Shown: one piece after another, positions 9,000-20,710 of the stretch
Layout of the letters: each line of letters opens with the position of its first letter
How positions within the stretch are numbered: position 1 is the first letter of the stretch
NCBI GenBank assembly: GCA_033085395.1
Contig: JANQBS010000238.1
Coordinates: forward strand, 1 to 60,301
Length of the DNA: 60,301 bases
Direction of reading: 5' to 3'
Source of the DNA: Xanthoparmelia taractica
Taxonomy: Eukaryota > Ascomycota > Lecanoromycetes > Lecanorales > Parmeliaceae
Program-made: the position numbers and the translations under genes
The notes under the pieces: model-generated
Seen by the model: the letters and a program-made list of their open reading frames with translations, nothing else
Database searches by the model: none
Told to the model about the DNA's origin: nothing

Positions 9000-10442
9000 A
9001 TGGCTACCCTCAACATTCGTCGGGTCAGCAGCGCTTCCCTTCGAGTACTTGTGCCCGATTTGCTAACCTCCACAACAGGATGTCGCCGACCCTTTCTATC
9101 GCTATAAAATGGAGCGTCTTCAGTCCAAGATCGAGGGCAAAGGCAACGGTATCAAGACTGTCATCGTCAATTTGAGCAGTGTTGCTCAGTCTCTGGCCCG
9201 ACCACCGTCTTGTACGAACCCTGCCCTCTTTGAAGAAGAAATAACTGGCTGACATCACGTCAGACGTCATCAAGTACTTCGGTTTTGAGCTTGGTGCTCA
9301 GACCAATACAAATCCTGCCGATGACCGTTGGATCATCAACGGTGCGCATGAAGCTTCCAAGCTCCAGGATTATCTTGACGGCTTCATCAACAAGTTTGTA
9401 CTCTGCAAGATGTGCAAGAACCCAGAGACAGAAGTCAAGATTAAAGATGGACACATCACGCTCGATTGCAAGGCTTGTGGCCGACGCTCCGATGTAGACC
9501 TTCGTCTCAAGCTCAGCTCCTTCATCCTCAAGACCCAGCCAAGGAAAGGGAAAAAAGACAAGGCTGACAAAAAAGCACGGCGAGCAATGGCCAAGGAGAA
9601 CGGCGATGCCGATCAGAACGGAAACGGACACGCGTCTCCTGATGGTAGCAATTCTGACAATGCCGACGCCGAAGACGGAGACCTTGCATTGGAAGCTGGA
9701 AGTGATGACGAGCTTACCCGTCGCATTAATGCAGAAGCTAAAGACTTGAACGGGTCTGATACCAAGGATGACCAATGGACTGTCGATGTCTCTGAGGCCG
9801 CTGTCAAAGCTCGCGCTCAGGAGCTACCGGATGACTTCAAGCAGACGCTCACTCTTGATGGTGATGACGACGAAGGCGAAGGCGAAGGAGGTGGCAACAG
9901 CGCCTATGAGCAACTTGGAAGCTGGGTCATCAGCACCGCTCAATCAAAGACAGGCGGCGTCAAGGAAGTCGAGGACGTTGACATCTACATCAAGGCCAAA
10001 GAACTGGGCATCGAGACCAAGCACAAGACTTTGACTGTCCTTGCTCAGACCGTCTTCGACGATTTCATCGTCGAACAGATCCCTACTCGTGCCAGCATGC
10101 TCAAGAAGGTTCGTGCTTCGCCTTGAGTCAAAATTACTCGCAGTGTCCACTGACTTCCAATAGATGATCACCTCTGAGCGTCACGAAAAAGCCTTCCTGG
10201 GTGGCACCGAGCGTTTCGTCGGCAATGAACATCCCAAGCTTGTCCCTCAGGTCCCCAAGATACTGCTCGCCTTCTACCAGCAGGACCTTGTTTCCGAAGA
10301 CGTGCTCAAGAATTGGGGCTCCAAGGCCAGCAAGAAATACGTCGACCTCGCCACCAGCAAAAAGGTCCGCAAGTCCGCCGAGCCGTTCTTGGAATGGCTC
10401 AATAATGCTGAGAGCGATGAGGAGGAATCTGAGGAGGAGTGA
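9000..10442 (+). CDS. TIF5: Translation initiation factor eIF5
   Basis: GTPase-activating protein for eIF2 in start-codon selection; cytosolic. Exons 9000-9023, 9079-9211, 9264-10108 and 10164-10442, all in phase. The N-terminus MATLNIRRDVADPFYRYKM holds the conserved Arg (about residue 16) of the GAP function, followed by GNGIKTVIVNLSSVAQSLAR and YFGFELGAQT. A four-Cys zinc ribbon follows (CKMCKNPE ... LDCKACGRR). The middle is an acidic/Lys-rich linker. Exon 4 carries the C-terminal W2 HEAT domain (LVPQVPKILLAFYQQDLVSE; ILKNWGSKAS-like helix; FLEWLNNAESDEE) with the acidic aromatic tail that contacts eIF2-beta and eIF1. Length about 426 residues, normal for the family. Confidence 0.96.
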
Positions 10443-11093
10443 GCTTAGGTCAAGGAAATTTCTCGCTGCTCTATTCTGGACAACATTCCGGCTTCTTCTG
10501 AGAGTCTCTGGCTTTGGTCGTCTTCTTCTTGCTGCAATCACTCCACTCTTCTGGCGAATGTGTCTGCTCTGCTCAACCCTTAATAATCCAGTCGTCTCGT
10601 GCGCGAATTAGATCCAATACAAAGAACCCTGCTCATCTTGTTCGTTGAATCTCAAGTGACATTAATCTCTAACACAGCTAGCTGCTCTTGTGACTGTTCA
10701 CGCTTCTGACCTCGCTATGTACCTTGCTCTCTCCCTTCCTCCTCGTCAAATCTATATCACAATCTCGCGCCCCCCCCCCCCCCCTCCCTTGCCCACTTTG
10801 CCTTCCTTCCTTGCACCAACCAAACACTCAAACCCTCTCATCTCATACAGCCGCGTGACTCCCTCGATCCTCATCAGGGCTTCGCCTAAACCTCCCCGTC
10901 CGTATCCCTTTCTCCGAAGTCAGCTCAGAGAGTTGGCGTTCAGATTGCTTAGGCGAGCGGTATTGAAAACGGTGCGATTGGACGTGGTGCGGTAAAGACT
11001 CGACTCGTGTGTAGAGCGGCGACGTGCACACTTGGTTCGCAGTATTGTCGTTGTTATTAGAGATTTAAGAGGCGTTGGTCTATGGACCCGTCT
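10443..11093. other. Intergenic, convergent gene ends with poly-C tract
   Basis: Convergent 3' ends of TIF5 and TTI1. Contains a C run of about 18 bases near 10770-10787. No gene recognised. Confidence 0.5.
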
Positions 11094-14000
11094 TCACAAG
11101 TCCACATCCGCGAATTCCCACCCCTTTATCCCCTCCGGCTTCACCAGCTCCTTCCCACCATCTTTCCTCCTCGCTTTCGCTTTCTCCTCAACCAACCAAA
11201 GCGCATCTGCGTTTACTTCTTCCAGCACGCTTCTTACGTCTTCCCTTTCCCCCGCCAAGCCTCCGATCGTCTCGAAGACGCCGTCTTCCATGGTATCGCT
11301 GACGCCTACGTCCTTCACGATTACGAGTAGTAAGTGGAGCATGCCGTCCCAGACATTCCACTTCATGCCCCTGGGCCCTCTCCCTTTTCCTTTTCCTTTG
11401 CTGTGGATTCGGGATTCGTCTCTCATGTCACTTTCTACCCTCTTATACAGTCCGAGCAGTTTGTCCCACTCTCCTTCTACTCTGGTAAAGAGGAAGTCCC
11501 CTGCGCATTCACATAGCGTAGCTAGTGCTCTGGCTGCTGCTAGGGTTGTGTATGGTTCGTGATCGTAGAGCCGGCTGGCGATGGGGGAGAAGAGTTGCGC
11601 TGCTATGGGCAAGAATGTGTCGGTGTTGGAAGCCAGGATGGGGAAAGCGGTGGTGAGGAGGTTGAGGATGTGTGTGCGGAGGGGAGGCGAGGGGGTGGTT
11701 AGGTGCGAGGGTGTCAGGTTGACGATGGAGGTTATTAGCGTGTGTGTTTTTGAAGGGGCCAGCGGAGGAGGATCTGCTGGGGCTTCTGGAGGATCTTCGA
11801 GTGCGTCGAGTGGCTCGCAGTCTTGTTGTGATGTAGGAGGGTTCAATGAAGGTGGAAGGGACGGAGGGGACGGTGGCGGTGAGAGCGGATGATTGGCGCG
11901 TTCCAAGTTTGAGCGAAGGATTGTAGCGACGTCTGCTATCGTGGACGGCTTGTAGTATTTTGGTCGCGTTGTGGTATCCAAGCTAGACTTGATGGCCCGC
12001 GTAGATAATTTGGCAGCTTCCGCAACAATAGCGTTGAGGGCGGAGAAGAGCGATTCAACCAGCTTCGGATAGCCATGGTAACAGGCGAGGATGGAGAAAA
12101 TAGACTCAATTAAGTCGTCGAGGTAGGGTATCAGCGTCGGACCGCATAATCGGACCATCATTACCAGGACTTGGGGTGCTTGGGGGCTGATATCGAAGGT
12201 ATTGAGTTTGAGGGCCACAGCGTTAACAAGGTAGTCGGCGTTGTCGATGACCAAGGATGCAGCGTTTGGATAATTGCAGGCGAGGGAGACGGTGTTGAGA
12301 CACGATATGGCGTGTTGTTGGAGGGCTGCATAGTTTGAACCAAGTCGCTCAAGAATCGGGTACAGAGCGTCAACTAGCTCGGCTCGAAAATCTTCGGTGT
12401 GGCTGCGGGCTTGCAAGGCTACGGCTTCAAGGGCAAGTGCCTGGAGCTTCCAGCTATCCTCGTCCTCGAAGGTGGATCTCGATAATACGTCCAGTGAAAA
12501 GGAGTAGACATCGTCTAGCAGCAAAGCTTGCGGGTCCTGGCCAGGGCGGAGGTTTAGATATTGGTCTACCAATGCTGAGTCTGCCGATGCATGATTCAGA
12601 AATTGCAGGGATAGCCAGAGCGCAGCTAGCTGCTCTTCTTTAGATGTGGCTCTTAGCGTGCTGACGATGTCTTGCTGCAACCCGGTGGACATTGGCGTAT
12701 CCTTGAGTTGCGCAGTCAAAGTTTGAAGCCCAACCATTGTTGGACGATTACTTGACTCCCCGAAAAGCACAGGCTGAAAGACCAGCGTTGGTTTCGAACC
12801 AATACCGGCGGACCTCACTAATTGTGACATGTCCAGGCTACTTACTGTGATGGATTGAGCCCTTGAGGACGCTTGAATAGCAGCAGACACCCCGGCCTGT
12901 AGGTTGACAGCAAGCAAACCATTCAAGACGTCAAGGCTCATGTCATGACTTTCAAGGAGCTTGAATGCTGTGGCAATTTGCTCAATGGTCCTTTTCCTCT
13001 TGATATCGTCGTTAGACTGTAATACTCTGGGTAAAGCGACGATCCAGTCATGTAATGAGCTTTTGACAATGTCAAGCAGACCTCTGTTAGTGGCGAAGAT
13101 ACTATCAAGGTTGAATAGGGCGGCAGCATCAGGAGAGTGACTGCAAAGCACCACAAGTGTTTCGGTCAACATCGGTATAGTCTGCGACAATGACGCGCTG
13201 CATGTCTGTATGATTGAAATGCATTGCTGCATGAGCGCTGCTCGCACCTCTGGTTTATCATGATACCTTAAAGGCATGATACTTGCCAGGGCCATTCTGA
13301 TCTGGGCTGATGTGGCCGTAACCCAGGATCCTTTCTCATCCTCGCTACTATTGGTGGCTACCACGGGACCCTGTTGAACTTTGCTAGAGTCCCCATCGTT
13401 ATTAACATTCATGACTTTGCAAATGATAGTTGTCAGAATGCCAAGACTCGCAGTAAGGACCTTGTAAGACGGCTTTGAGTCACTTCTAGACGACAGCACC
13501 TTGGTCAACGACGATACGATTCCTGGAAAGACGCCCTTGAGGGCCTCTTTGTCTGCAATGCCCTTGACTAACGAGTCTAACGCACGCAAAGCGGACAACC
13601 TCACGCTGACCGATGGACCGTCTGTAATGCCATCGAGCATAACCGTAACAGTATGACCTAGGACAGGGATGTCCTTCACGTCGACAGAACTGACTCCAAG
13701 CCCAGCGCCTTTCGAAGCCTGGAAGAGACTGCTCAAGCACTCGAACGCGACTGCGGAAAGCTCTTCGTTTACACCTTTGACGTTGGGGTCCGTAGCACTT
13801 CCTCCAGCCAAGAAGCACAAGAGGATCAGAAGCTGTTTGCCCAATTCAGATGATAGCTGGCTCCTCCAGCCTTGGGAGATGAGAATCTGCAGGCATTGTA
13901 AGGCGACCTCAACAGCTCGAACTGGCAAGTCTTTGCTGTCGCGGAAGATGTGCGAAAGGGGGAAGAAGACATAATCAGCCAGCTTGGAGTCTAGCGCGTT

Positions 14001-14165
14001 GTTGTTATGGCCGCTGATGGTTTTTATGGTCTCATGAAGTTTCTCTAGAGAATTGAGGATATCTTTTGTGGAAGCTTTCTTGCCCTTGTACCGCAAGGCC
14101 ACTTGACTGAGTTCCACGCACGGCGGCTTCAAAGCGCGGAAGGCCTTGACTCGAACTTCGCTCAT
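11094..14165 (-). CDS. TTI1: TELO2-interacting protein 1 (TTI1)
   Basis: HEAT-repeat scaffold of the Tel2-Tti1-Tti2 cochaperone complex (and the ASTRA complex) that matures PIKK kinases such as TOR, ATM and ATR. Intronless, 1,023 residues from the ATG at 14165, which gives the family start MSEVRVKAFRALKPPCVELS; an in-frame ATG at 14237 adds 24 unsupported residues. Landmarks: LADYVFFPLSHIFRDS, LQILISQGWRSQL, LLILLCFLAGG in the N-terminal third, then repeated helical pairs throughout, a Pro-rich loop at about residue 790-845, and the end FETIGGLAGEREDVRSVLEE with DALWLVEEKAKA, typical of TTI1 C-termini. No catalytic residues are expected. Confidence 0.88.
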   Translation of the reverse strand: MSEVRVKAFRALKPPCVELSQVALRYKGKKASTKDILNSLEKLHETIKTISGHNNNALDSKLADYVFFPLSHIFRDSKDLPVRAVEVALQCLQILISQGWRSQLSSELGKQLLILLCFLAGGSATDPNVKGVNEELSAVAFECLSSLFQASKGAGLGVSSVDVKDIPVLGHTVTVMLDGITDGPSVSVRLSALRALDSLVKGIADKEALKGVFPGIVSSLTKVLSSRSDSKPSYKVLTASLGILTTIICKVMNVNNDGDSSKVQQGPVVATNSSEDEKGSWVTATSAQIRMALASIMPLRYHDKPEVRAALMQQCISIIQTCSASLSQTIPMLTETLVVLCSHSPDAAALFNLDSIFATNRGLLDIVKSSLHDWIVALPRVLQSNDDIKRKRTIEQIATAFKLLESHDMSLDVLNGLLAVNLQAGVSAAIQASSRAQSITVSSLDMSQLVRSAGIGSKPTLVFQPVLFGESSNRPTMVGLQTLTAQLKDTPMSTGLQQDIVSTLRATSKEEQLAALWLSLQFLNHASADSALVDQYLNLRPGQDPQALLLDDVYSFSLDVLSRSTFEDEDSWKLQALALEAVALQARSHTEDFRAELVDALYPILERLGSNYAALQQHAISCLNTVSLACNYPNAASLVIDNADYLVNAVALKLNTFDISPQAPQVLVMMVRLCGPTLIPYLDDLIESIFSILACYHGYPKLVESLFSALNAIVAEAAKLSTRAIKSSLDTTTRPKYYKPSTIADVATILRSNLERANHPLSPPPSPPSLPPSLNPPTSQQDCEPLDALEDPPEAPADPPPLAPSKTHTLITSIVNLTPSHLTTPSPPLRTHILNLLTTAFPILASNTDTFLPIAAQLFSPIASRLYDHEPYTTLAAARALATLCECAGDFLFTRVEGEWDKLLGLYKRVESDMRDESRIHSKGKGKGRGPRGMKWNVWDGMLHLLLVIVKDVGVSDTMEDGVFETIGGLAGEREDVRSVLEEVNADALWLVEEKAKARRKDGGKELVKPEGIKGWEFADVDL

Positions 14166-15159
14166 GTCCCTAAATGAAAAGGCAACGAGGCTACAAAACC
14201 TCTCTGAGAGGAAAGCAATTGGTTCTAGCGTGTGCACAAAGCTTGCGAGTCCTTGGCAGAAGACATCGAGAAAATCGCGCTTTTGGTACCTTTAATCATC
14301 ACGTGCGAAGTCAACACTGAATGTGGTGGAGAGCCTTGAAGTGCCCCTAGCATGGGTGAATAAATTACTTGCAGGTAGTTTAGGGCTGAATGATGATGCA
14401 TCGAACGGTATATACATGAGCCTTATATGGATGCTTGCTAGTGACCATACCTTGTTTGTATTAATCTACTCCGTAATGGTCGCGAATTTCCTCTCGGAAC
14501 AGAAGCCTGGAGGGTAAAACTTTCAATCAACTGGGGTAAAACACGCATATTCTCTAGAGTTGACGATTCGCGTCTTCTCGTCGTCCTCCGCCTCTCCCTC
14601 CTCTTCTGCCTCCTCGTCGTTGTCTTTCCCTAATTGGTTCTAGGAACTTTCCAAGGGCTGAAAACTGTGGAAAAGGAGACGCCACTTTCGCCTGTGTCGA
14701 ACTCGGAGCATTCGCCGTTGCTCTGGTGGCAGAGGATTAGAAGAGAGCAGTAATCTACAATTCTCATGCAACTTGTCTTATCTCTGGGAGTATGCGTATT
14801 ATACTGGCTTCTAGGTGGGTATGACGATCCATGTTTTTTTAATGGAACATCTTCGTTCGAAGAGAAGAATTCCCATAAGGGGACCAATAGACAAGTATCA
14901 AGGTTGAACAAACGGGAAGAACTATCGAGGGGGGCCTGGAGAATTTTGGATCAATCCTCTTCAGGAAGTCCAAGGCGAAGAGGGTGTAATGAGAAAGGTA
15001 GTGACCGGGACGTCTGGAGACAGAAACGTGTTACGATTTCCAATCGAGACCTCCACCAGGGCAGCTCGCCTTAATTTGATAACGTTAAGCGCCTCTTCTT
15101 CTATCACTATTAACACATTCTATTCAATAGTCAGACTCAATTGCGAGTACCTTAGGTCG
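14166..15159. other. Intergenic, no gene recognised
   Basis: About 1 kb upstream of TTI1 and downstream of FBA1. Short open frames at 14323-14517, 14766-15074 and 14989-15282 have no recognisable similarity and no coding-like continuation. A TC-rich stretch occurs at about 14575-14630. Confidence 0.5.
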
Positions 15160-16806
15160 TTACAGCTGGCCGGCTGTGTTGAAGTCCTTCAGAGCCTCTT
15201 TCGTCCGTGCGGTCATGGTCTTCTCGCCCTCCCGCACCCATACCCTAGGATCGTAGTACTTTTTGTTCGCTGGCGGAATTAGCGTGAGACTCTGAAAGGG
15301 TTGATATGACGTACGTTTGCCTTCGCCCTCCGGATTGCCGACCTGCGTCGCCAAATAGTCCTTCTTGGAGAGAACGTGGTCGCGGACGCCGGTGAGGTCT
15401 ATACGACTTAGCAAACGGGAAAGATGCATTACTCGATAATATACTTACAAGCCCATTGGAGGTCTGTGTCGAGGTTGACTTTGACGACGCCATAGGAGAT
15501 GGCCTCAGTAAACTACTGATTGTTAGTCTAGAGAATGAAAAGATGCAGTAAATACGAGCCTCCTGCTTCGAACTGCCGGACCCTCCATGGAAGACGAGGA
15601 AGATGGGCTTGGAGTCTGAAGCTCCCGTCTTCTCCTTGACGCTGTAAAGTATTAGTATAGAGAAGGGTTGGGTTGGTGAACACTTGCTATTTCTGGTGCT
15701 TGGAGAGCAGCTCAGGATGGAGCTTGACGTTGCCCGGGGAATACACGCCGTGGACATTTCCGAATGCGGCGGCGATTGAGAAGTAAGGACTGATCTTCAA
15801 TAACGTAGAATAGATCTCATAGATATCCTCTGGCTGGGTATAGAGGGAGTTGTTATTGACATCCTCATTGTTGACACCGTCCTCCTCGCCGCCAGTGATA
15901 CCAATCTCCATTTCCAGCCATTGCTTCATAGGAGCGGCCCGTTTGAGATACTGATAACATTAATTTCTCAGACCATGAGACGAGGCGCTTGACGAACCTT
16001 TGCTGTTGTATTGATATTCCATTCTTTCTCCTCTTCAGAAAGATCAATCATGCTAGTCTAGATCAGTGTCAAACACCGGAAATTCGACACTGCAAAACGT
16101 ACTGTGAGGAGAACAGGGGTTCGCCGTGGAGCTTGTAGTAAGCCTCGTCGGCCTCAAGCTAGTATTTTTATTCAGCAACAAGGCCCATTGTAGTTCTCTT
16201 ATAGGCGACTTTATCTTACCATGCCATCCAACCATGGCAAAAGCTTCTTCGCGCAATGATCCTATTACAATTAGCACAACAGCACCTACATGCAACGATC
16301 CTTCACGTGCCGTGTGTAGAACCACCGGAATGCCGTACAATGGGGCGACCGAACGGATGTAGTGTGCAGCGGCAACGGAACCTCCAATAGAGGCTTCTTG
16401 GTTGGTGTTGCTGACTCCTGGTAGAGAATTGGTGAGCGCAGGCAGTATCCCGGTTGCACGATAGGTCTCGTATCAATACCTTTGCCAGCAAAGAAAGCCT
16501 GTCATAGATTAACATGCTTATATACCATGTGGACCATTGTGCGATAAGGCTTACTGCTCCACCTTGAGACACTTGAAGGATAATGGGAGCCTTTGAATCT
16601 CTTGCCGCCTCAAGTGCTGCAACGACAGTCGAAGACGACGTTACGTTGATGGCTGGAATGGCGAACTCCTTCTCCTGACAGTACTTGTAGAGCTTTTGTA
16701 CATCATCCCCACTGCAAGTGGTCAGTGTCCGCTCCTATCAACAATCAAAGAAATTGACCTACACGATAACGCCAGTCTTTCGAGAGAGAACGTCAGCCGC
16801 GCCCAT
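15160..16806 (-). CDS. FBA1: Class II fructose-bisphosphate aldolase
   Basis: Zinc-dependent cleavage of fructose 1,6-bisphosphate in glycolysis and gluconeogenesis. Interrupted by about ten introns. Pieces in order: MGAADVLSRKTGVIVGDDVQ, QEKEFAIPAINVTSSSTVVA, PIILQVSQGGAAFFAGKG, NQEASIGGSVAAAHYIRSVA, IPVVLHT-DHCAKKLLPWLDG (catalytic Asp and Zn-ligand His), LEADEAYYKLHGEPLFSSHM, MEIGITGGEEDGVNNEDV, GNVHGVYSPGNVKLHPELL, FVFHGGSGSSK (Zn His), the NLDTD-type region, and GNPEGEGKPNKKYYDPRVWV ending REGEKTM and TARTKEALKDFNTAGQL. The intron at 16262-16310 (49 nt) has a GC donor (ACG|GCACGT) and AG acceptor and lies directly before the catalytic Asp-His. The last intron uses GTACGT and splits Lys-Pro in EGEGK-PNKK. 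An intact, ordinary aldolase otherwise. Confidence 0.95.
16262..16310 (-). other. Non-canonical GC-AG intron in FBA1
   Basis: Only removal of this 49-nt segment (donor GCACGT, acceptor AATAG, branch-like GCTAAT) joins HT to DHCAKKLLPW in frame, as in all class II aldolases. The only in-frame GT alternative would leave a 28-nt intron and a six- to seven-residue insertion in the active-site loop. Confidence 0.8.
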
Positions 16807-17085
16807 TGTGAAGGTTAGCAATTGAATAAAGCAAAGCAATGCTGTGATAATAAGTGGATAAGAAGTGAAAGGTTGAACGTGCGGGGGTTTTATTTTTCAA
16901 TTGACTTGTCGGCTACTGTACTTTTAAGGTGGGGAACTGCTGAACGCCGTGGCCCTCGGGGGATGAGTAAGCCAGCCCCTCCTCGTCAACCCGTGCACCA
17001 ATCAATTTGTACTACTACTGCGCTATGTCCCAATCTTTGCATGATGTTGCTGTAAGGGTTCAAATATTTTACAGTATACAAATCA

Positions 17086-19539
17086 TTAAACGGCATCTTC
17101 ACTGCCTACACTATGATATGTGCCGCTATTTCCTTCATCCCGCGGTGGCCTGCGCAACGTCCTTCTCATAGGCGTCTCATACATTCTAGTGTAGTTGACC
17201 GCTTCACCATCCAACATTGCGGTCCCTGTCTCCCGTTTTCCAAAGTACGGAGCTGGATCGCACCAGAAGTCTTTGCAATTCGTGAAGATCCCCCTCGAGT
17301 ACGGGTTGCCTCGTCTCCTTGACCCGTTGGCCCCTTCTGAGCCTCCAATAGCAGTGGCTATAAAGGTATCCAGGCCTAAGAGCTTCTTCCACTGGGAGAA
17401 GCACCCCTCCCTATGCTGCTGCCGGCCTGAAGGGATAGCAGGATTGGGGCCCGTTCCCGCATTAGACAGTTGCGCACCTTCCATATTCGTACTGCCTGTG
17501 GTCAACGCAGACGTAATAGCTTGAGAGGCTTGTGTCCCATGGTGCATGTGGCCCCGCATGCTCTCGTAGGTGGTTTGTGCTCTTGCTACTTGCACCATTT
17601 GTACGGCCAAAAGCATGGTGACCCACATCAACTGCAAACATGTCCAGATGGTAACAACCGTAGTGAAGGTATCACGCAACGTGTATCGGCAAATGCTTTC
17701 AGAGAGAATGTTGCACTGCGTCTCTTTCGGTTCTGGAAGACTTTGAATGTCTTGGACATGTTAGGACGTATTTGTAGAGGAATTTGACAACGAAGCACTT
17801 ACGGTATACTGCAAGGCGAATGAAGAAAAGCATTCCGGCCTCCAGCGCAATGATGTACACTAGAAAGTGCCTTTGATTGTTTGCCCCAACACAATTGTGA
17901 ATCCAAGGGCAATGGCTTTGGAAGGTCAGCATGCCCCACTAGATCCATACTGAGAAACGTACTGATCATGTTTCGCCACGCAACGGCTACATCTTTTGCA
18001 GTGCTTACTCCTGAGAGGCCGTCTGACCATGCAGGATACGCAGAAATTCTGGTCATCAAATTTCCACAAGCTCAATAACTCGTCAATGACTGTCTTTTGT
18101 TGCGTACGACTTCCAAGCTTCGGTACGTAGCCAGGGTCTTCGATCATGCTGTATGTATAGAAGTATGCACAGAGTCCATAACTGATGGCGAAAAGCAAAT
18201 TGAAGACAGGATGAGACGAATATGTAGCTGAAATTGTTAGCTCAGCTCAAACTAAAGTTCCACTCAACTTACTTATTAACACGGCTGTGAACCAACGCAC
18301 ACCGACCCAAAACAACGTAGCTGCGAATACACCCGCTAAGTATGGCTGATGCCGTTATCAGTAACCCTCAACCTTGAGAGAGCTGAAGATTGCTCACTGT
18401 CCGTTGCAAATGCTGCATATCACTGGGCGCCCATTGCAACACTTGCTGAGCGGCCCACTGCAGAGAGTATGCCAAGAAGGCAGTAATAGGTACAGCTGCG
18501 AATATAGGCATCCCGCTGAGCACAGAGAAGATTATGAACATCTGGAAAAAGGGAAAGAGGAAGAAGGACCTATTCAGAAAGACGCGAGATCTGATGAAAG
18601 AGGCATATGGGAAAGGAAATCGTTTTGCCGTGCCGTCTGAGTTAAAGCCACATTCTTTGAGCGCCCTGTGCCATGCGCCTCTTGAATTCATCTCTTGGGC
18701 AACTGTTGCAGGAGGTTTGCCATCATTAGTCTCGATGAACCGATCGGAACCGTGCTCAATCAGGTGCTGAATGCAAGCTGAATTGCCTTTGACAAGAGCC
18801 CAATGTAGTGCTGTGAAACCATTCTCGTCTGTACCGTTGACGCTCGCACCCCATTGGAGGAATAGATCCACGCACGCGGGATACCCTTTGTACGCAGCCC
18901 ACATCAAGCATGTATGCCCCGAAGGATCTGGTCCATCAATTGGAATGTTCTGATGGAGAAGTATGAGAAGTAGGAACACGTTGCCATCGAATGTTGCTAA
19001 ATGAAGCATGTTGTAACCCTGACCATCAGTGAGAAGAGGGTCTGCGCCGTATTCAAGCAACAGGTTGACAATGTAAAGGTGGCAACGCTGTGCAGCCCAC
19101 ATAGCAGGAGTCGCAACGGACTCGCCGCCTTTTGCGTTGACCTCCGCGCCAGACTCGACAAGGTATTTACAGAGCGCATAGTGGTTGTTGATTGAAGCCC
19201 ACTACCAGCCTGTAAGCAAAGCCAGCGCGTCGTACCGGATGTCACATGTTAGCTTACATGCAGGGGAGTGATATTCTCTTGGTCTTTGTATCTGGCATTG
19301 AATTTTCCAGTCTCAAAGAGAGTTTGGATGGGGCCTATCTCTCCCAATCTTGCAAGCTGCATGATATCCTCGTGGAGCGGCAACTTGTCTTCAGGTGGAG
19401 CCATCTTGTCCAGCTCCACTGTACCTTCGCCAGTAACCTTGGGAGGAGCTGCAGAAGCTTTTCCATTTGCCAAAGCTGATGGAGGGGGCGCAGCGCCATG
19501 CGGAGTCTCTGCGGACGTGGACGGGGACGGGGCAGTCAT
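17086..19539 (-). CDS. AKR1: Ankyrin-repeat DHHC palmitoyltransferase Akr1
   Basis: S-acylates cysteines of membrane-associated proteins, acting in the Golgi/endosomal membrane. Several introns. The N-terminal 65 residues are Ala/Pro-rich and disordered; then about six ankyrin repeats (ITPLHWASINNHYALCKYLV, ATPAMWAAQRCHLYIVNLLL, YNMLHLATFDGN, TCLMWAAYKGYPACVDLFL, GFTALHWALVKGNSACIQHL), then transmembrane segments around FFLFPFFQMFIIFSVLSGMP and VFNLLFAISYGLCAYFYTYS. The catalytic Cys-rich domain is FCVSCMVRRPLRSKHCKRCS followed by KHD-HHCPWIHNCVGANNQ, with an intron splitting the first His of DHHC. C-terminal cytosolic tail ends with NPYSRGIFTNCKDFWCDPAP and NYTRMYE, typical for Akr1. I chose the ATG at 19539; an upstream in-frame ATG at 19737 gives 66 extra residues of doubtful value. 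Confidence 0.93.
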
Positions 19540-19767
19540 CTTGTGCAGCGTCTGATGGGGCGGGGACCCCAAGGTCACCTCGCTTTGGGGTATATCGTAG
19601 CCTTCCTTGACCACGAATAAGAAGTCCCCATGATCAGATCTTGGTGACAGGAACGTGGCTCGGAAAACAAATGACCGTGATGACAGCCGCCTATTTTGCG
19701 GAGCTGTTAGCGTCCTCCGCAGATAGTCAGCATCCAATCTTCTTCAACAAATCATCCGCTGTCAATC
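19540..19767. promoter_or_regulatory. Shared divergent promoter AKR1 / SRP102
   Basis: Only 228 bp separate the two divergent start codons, so both core promoters must lie here. No specific binding site is asserted. Confidence 0.5.
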
Positions 19768-20710
19768 ATGGCGTGGACTGACCCACACAGTTGGGCATCG
19801 TCGCTAATGGGCCCAACACCGTTGGCTATCGGCGTTGCTGTTCTCCTCGTTCTCTCAGTTCCACTGTTCCTTCATCTATTCATCTACCGCTCCACCGCCT
19901 CAACTACCCGACCCTCCTTTCTACTTATTGGTCCTAGTGGTGCAGGGAAGACAGCACTGCTCACTCTTGTAAGGATTATTACCTAAATGCACGAGTCTTA
20001 CTCACTGGACTTCGTAGTTGGAAAGAGGCCAGCACGCTGAAACCCGCACTTCGCAAGCCCCCCTAAGTGTCGAAGTGTCCCTCCCCGTCTCTACGAAAGC
20101 GGCGTCCACGAAGTACAGATCGGTCAACGATCCCTCCAATCAAGTCCACAAGAATTTCCTACTTGCTGACACTCCCGGACATGGGAAGCTACGGTACCAT
20201 GCTTTCGACCGTGTCACAAAGCCACAGAATCTGAAAGGCATTATATTCATGGTTGACGCTGCAGATGTGTCTATCGGTAATACTGGCACTGGTAACGAAG
20301 CCCTTCGCCAGACAGCGGAATACCTCCATGACGTACTGCTCCTGTTGCAAAAGCGATCCACCAGCTCAAAAAGCTCCAAAGCTCATACAGAGATGCCCGT
20401 ACTCATTGCTGCAAACAAGCTTGACCTCTTTACAGCTCTCCCAGCTCCTTTGGTAAAGACAGCCCTCGAATCCGAGATATCCAATGTGCGAAGCTCAAGG
20501 ACTAAGGGGCTATTGGACTCTGGGATTGGGATAAATGATTTAGATATTGGGGAAGAGAAAGAGTGGCTCGGTGATGGTGGCAATGGCAAGTTCGAATTTT
20601 CACAGATGGATGAGGTCAATGTTGCTGTGAGTGTAGCCGGTGGCAACGTCCTCGGTGCAGATGGTCCCGATGTAAAGCAGTGGTGGGATTGGATTGCAAG
20701 TAACCTATGA
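19768..20710 (+). CDS. SRP102: Signal recognition particle receptor beta subunit
   Basis: ER-membrane GTPase that anchors the SRP receptor alpha subunit. Exons 19768-19968 and 20018-20710. One N-terminal transmembrane helix (residues about 20-42, LAIGVAVLLVLSVPLFLHLF) precedes the GTPase domain: G1 GPSGAGKTALL at about residue 53, switch region, G3 LLADTPGHGKLR, FMVDAAD, G4 AANKLDLF, and a terminal WWDWIASNL helix. Compared with other family members there are Ser/Lys-rich loops between strands. Total about 297 residues, as expected. Confidence 0.94.
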
